Below are positions 62,030-64,000 of a DNA stretch of 64,000 bases, piece by piece. The number at the start of each line of letters is the position of its first letter. Position 1 is the stretch's first letter. The stretch comes from CAVVSQ01 sp963848825 (GTDB lineage: Bacteria > Planctomycetota > Planctomycetia > Gemmatales > Gemmataceae). A program made the translations under genes and the position numbers. The notes beneath the pieces were generated by a model, which had not been told where the DNA came from, searched no databases, and was given only the letters and a program-made list of their open reading frames with translations. The DNA lies in NCBI GenBank assembly GCA_963848825.1, contig CAWKFA010000002.1, positions 434,001 through 498,000 of the forward strand, in the 5' to 3' direction.

Positions 62030-63193
62030 ATGGACCGGCCCTCCAGGTCTTCTGGGGATTTTGAAGAAACCTTTAAGCCAACGCGCGAGGCGTTGCGCTC
62101 GAGCGCCCGGGCCGAACAGGAGATCCGCGCCCTTCAAGATAGCTTCGCGCTCGTCGTGCGCCATGGGTCGGACCTGATTATGCGCTGTGAGGGCGGCGGC
62201 AAGGTCCTGGATGTCTCGCCCTCTTGTCAGAAATTGCTAGGTGTCACACCTGATCGGCTGACAGGTCGGTATTTGGCGGAGCTAGTCAACAAGGAAGAGC
62301 GCGATGCGCTGCAAAAATACTTTCAAGATGTCCTGCAAGGAGAAACCGGCCGGGCAGGTGTCGTTATTCATATGGCCTTGGGCGAGCCGAACCCGCCGGA
62401 GTTGCTGCTCCATTGTTGTGCCGTGCCGCACCCCCAGACAAGAGTGCTTGAACTGGTGATCATAGGCCGGATCGTACCCCCAGCGGACACTTCCCCTAAT
62501 TTGCATGACGAACTAGCTCTAAGTTTAGCCCACGAATTAAATCAACCTCTTACAGCTCTTGCGCTTACGGCACGAGCCTGTAGCAATTTAACGCGGGACA
62601 AAGCAATTAACGCAGACGAGCTGACGGTGGCCATCGAGCAAATCGCGGTGCAGGCGGAGCGTGCGGGCGAACTGGTCCGCCGCATGCGCCAGCTCGTTGT
62701 GCGGGCTGCGCCGCATTGGTCGTACGTAGGCGTCGAAGAATTAATCCGCTCCGCTCTCAAGCCCCTCGAAGCCGATATCGCTGCCCAGGGGGTCGTCGTT
62801 GAGTTGCATGTTTCCCCGGGGATGCCTAAAATAAGAGTGGATCGCATACAGATTGAGCAAGTTTTAATCAATCTGGCACGCAATGCCGTGGAAGCCATGA
62901 CGGTGCCCGGCCTGGAGCAGCGGCGTCTCATTATTGCCGCCTCTCAGGCTGATCCGGAATTAGTCATCGTGGTGGCGGACACGGGTCCGGGGTTGGCCCC
63001 GGAAATCAAGGACCGGCTATTCGAGCCGTATCAAACCACCAAAACCCACGGTATGGGACTGGGGCTGGCCGTGAGCCGCGCGATCCTCCAGGCCCACGCC
63101 GGTAGACTGTGGACTGAACCGGCCCACGGCCCGGGTGCGGCATTCTGTCTCGCCCTTCCAATGGTTACAGGGAGTCATGAGCAAAAAATTTAG
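62030..63193 (+). CDS. FixL/NtrB-like PAS sensor histidine kinase
   Basis: 387 residues from MDRPSRSSGDFE. No membrane helix. A coiled-coil lead (~10-45), PAS domain (~40-150) with LIMRCEGGGKVLDVSPSC, dimerisation domain with phospho-acceptor His in LAHELNQPLTALAL near 169, HATPase with NLARNAVEAM and VADTGPGL, then GMGLGLAVSR. The pattern is that of FixL/NtrB kinases; the PAS ligand is unknown and no heme His is obvious. Overlaps the regulator gene by 17 bases. Confidence 0.9.
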   Translation: MDRPSRSSGDFEETFKPTREALRSSARAEQEIRALQDSFALVVRHGSDLIMRCEGGGKVLDVSPSCQKLLGVTPDRLTGRYLAELVNKEERDALQKYFQDVLQGETGRAGVVIHMALGEPNPPELLLHCCAVPHPQTRVLELVIIGRIVPPADTSPNLHDELALSLAHELNQPLTALALTARACSNLTRDKAINADELTVAIEQIAVQAERAGELVRRMRQLVVRAAPHWSYVGVEELIRSALKPLEADIAAQGVVVELHVSPGMPKIRVDRIQIEQVLINLARNAVEAMTVPGLEQRRLIIAASQADPELVIVVADTGPGLAPEIKDRLFEPYQTTKTHGMGLGLAVSRAILQAHAGRLWTEPAHGPGAAFCLALPMVTGSHEQKI

Positions 63194-63830
63194 CGTTTGC
63201 CTCGTCGACGACGACCAGTCGATTCGTGATGCCTTCAAGTTAATGATGAAAGATGCCGGGATCAACTTTGTTGCTTTCGGCAACGTCCAAGAATATCTAA
63301 CCGGCTTCGACGCCAAAAACACCGGCTGCATCGTCCTCGATGTGCGCATGCCCGGGATTAGTGGCACGGAGTTGCAGGCCATTCTCAGGCAGCAAAAAGT
63401 ACACATCCCCATAATCCTGCTTACGGCGCACGCGGATTTACGGCTGGCCATCCAGGCCGTCAAGAATGGCGCCTTTGACGTTTTGGAAAAACCGCTGAAC
63501 CAGGAAGTTATCCTGGAACGTATATACAATGCTTTCACGGTGTACAACACCTGGCAAAAGGTCGAAACTGAACGCCGTGAGGTGGGGCGACGTATCGCCA
63601 ACCTCACTCCGCGAGAGGTAGAGATACTCGACCTCATGGCAGGTGGGCGTACCAACAAGATGATCGCGGAATATCTTGGTATCAGCCGGAAAACTCTGGA
63701 CATTCATCGCGGCAAGGTGATGGCGAAAATGGGCGCACGTACCGTGGCCGACCTGTTCCGGTGGCGGTTGCTGGATCAATCCGGGCCCGGCGGTGTCATC
63801 AACCTGCCGCTGACCGACTATAAACCCTGA
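63177..63830 (+). CDS. FixJ-family response regulator
   Basis: 217 residues from MSKKFSVCLVDDD. Receiver acceptor Asp in GCIVLDVRMPGISG near 54, Thr and Lys switch residues in LLTAHAD and EKPLNQ, then a LuxR-type HTH with LTPREVEILDLMAGGRTNKMIA. Its start overlaps the kinase gene, so the two should form one two-component pair. The receiver-to-HTH linker is slightly long. No promoter target is recognised locally. Confidence 0.92.
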   Translation: MSKKFSVCLVDDDQSIRDAFKLMMKDAGINFVAFGNVQEYLTGFDAKNTGCIVLDVRMPGISGTELQAILRQQKVHIPIILLTAHADLRLAIQAVKNGAFDVLEKPLNQEVILERIYNAFTVYNTWQKVETERREVGRRIANLTPREVEILDLMAGGRTNKMIAEYLGISRKTLDIHRGKVMAKMGARTVADLFRWRLLDQSGPGGVINLPLTDYKP

Positions 63831-63836
63831 CTTTTC

Positions 63837-64000
63837 ATGAAATACGCCATTGTGATTCCCGATGGTTGCGCTGACAAAGCGCAGCCTAGCCTGGGCAACA
63901 AGACTCCGCTACAGGCGGCCCGGTTGCCGAACATGGATCGGGTCGCTCGCACCGGCGTCGTTGGTCGCTCGAACAATGTTCCCCAGGGCCTGACGCCGGC
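63837..64000 (+). CDS. apgM: Cofactor-independent phosphoglycerate mutase, archaeal type (partial)
   Basis: First 54 codons only; the gene runs off the window. MKYAIVIPDGCADKAQPSLG, then KTPLQAARLPNMDRVAR, is the N-terminus of ApgM-type alkaline-phosphatase-superfamily mutases, with the metal Asp in VIPDG. Converts 3- to 2-phosphoglycerate in glycolysis. Starts 6 bases after the FixJ-like stop and may be co-transcribed. Confidence 0.85.
   Translation, partial: MKYAIVIPDGCADKAQPSLGNKTPLQAARLPNMDRVARTGVVGRSNNVPQGLTP

Noticed and set aside
1..64000. tRNA, rRNA, prophage, IS transposase or defence island
   Set aside because: No cloverleaf with conserved arms, integrase, phage structural or transposase motif was found by reading both strands; a covariance-model scan would be needed to exclude small RNAs.

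Overview
The window looks like a chromosome segment of a Gemmataceae-type planctomycete. Markers for this are a TIGR02996 repeat-companion domain on a leucine-rich-repeat protein, a TIGR03000 protein, a DUF1549/DUF1553 + DUF1501 + WD40 gene set, an LEPRxLL-like export motif on a large secreted protein, a PEP-CTERM anchored protein, ThyX instead of a visible ThyA, and very long membrane-anchored protease-like proteins. GC content is high, genes sit on both strands in short runs, and no rRNA, tRNA, CRISPR array, IS transposase or prophage module was seen.

Layout. 1-9 kb: RluD-type pseudouridine synthase, Old Yellow Enzyme NamA, Lon protease, NHL-repeat secreted protein, a repeat-rich gap (tandem 12-mer and a REP-like palindrome), ribosomal protein L21, HflX. 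9-20 kb: thioesterase + ComEC, a TIGR02996/LRR protein, a thyX-rho-ndk run, fumarase, a hybrid PAS histidine kinase, and a DgkA-type lipid kinase. 20-31 kb: two secreted planctomycete proteins, then an envelope glycan/lipid group (polysaccharide deacetylase, sugar epimerase, deacetylase-like enzyme, GT2, STAS protein, ceramidase-like membrane protein, GT39-type transferase running in frame into DUF1028). 31-44 kb: YiiX-like hydrolase, NarL regulator with TPR-sulfotransferase, the DUF1553/DUF1501/WD40 set, a TGS GTPase, purine nucleoside phosphorylase, and a PPC/TIG-type secreted protein. 44-57 kb: secreted fn3-like repeat protein, MgtC, a divergent pair made of a zinc-ribbon membrane trypsin-like protease and a giant membrane protein with a catalytically dead caspase-like domain, a 28-residue basic protein, and an SDR. 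57-64 kb: ApbE, CsrA, GntP permease, a small conserved protein, short-type phosphatidylserine decarboxylase, a FixL/FixJ-like pair, and the start of ApgM.

The dominant oddity is that about 39 frame changes interrupt 22 otherwise well-conserved genes, including rho, lon and thyX, while about 24 genes are intact. The reading resumes in another frame with family motifs preserved on both sides. Uncorrected indel errors in the assembly are the simplest explanation, so the broken genes are annotated as single loci spanning their frames.

The most interesting biology is the divergent protease / pseudo-caspase pair at 47.5-56.3 kb. After it come the glycan/lipid group at 22-31 kb, with an uncharacterised deacetylase-like enzyme and the GT39-DUF1028 junction, and the REP-like palindrome at 6.5 kb.
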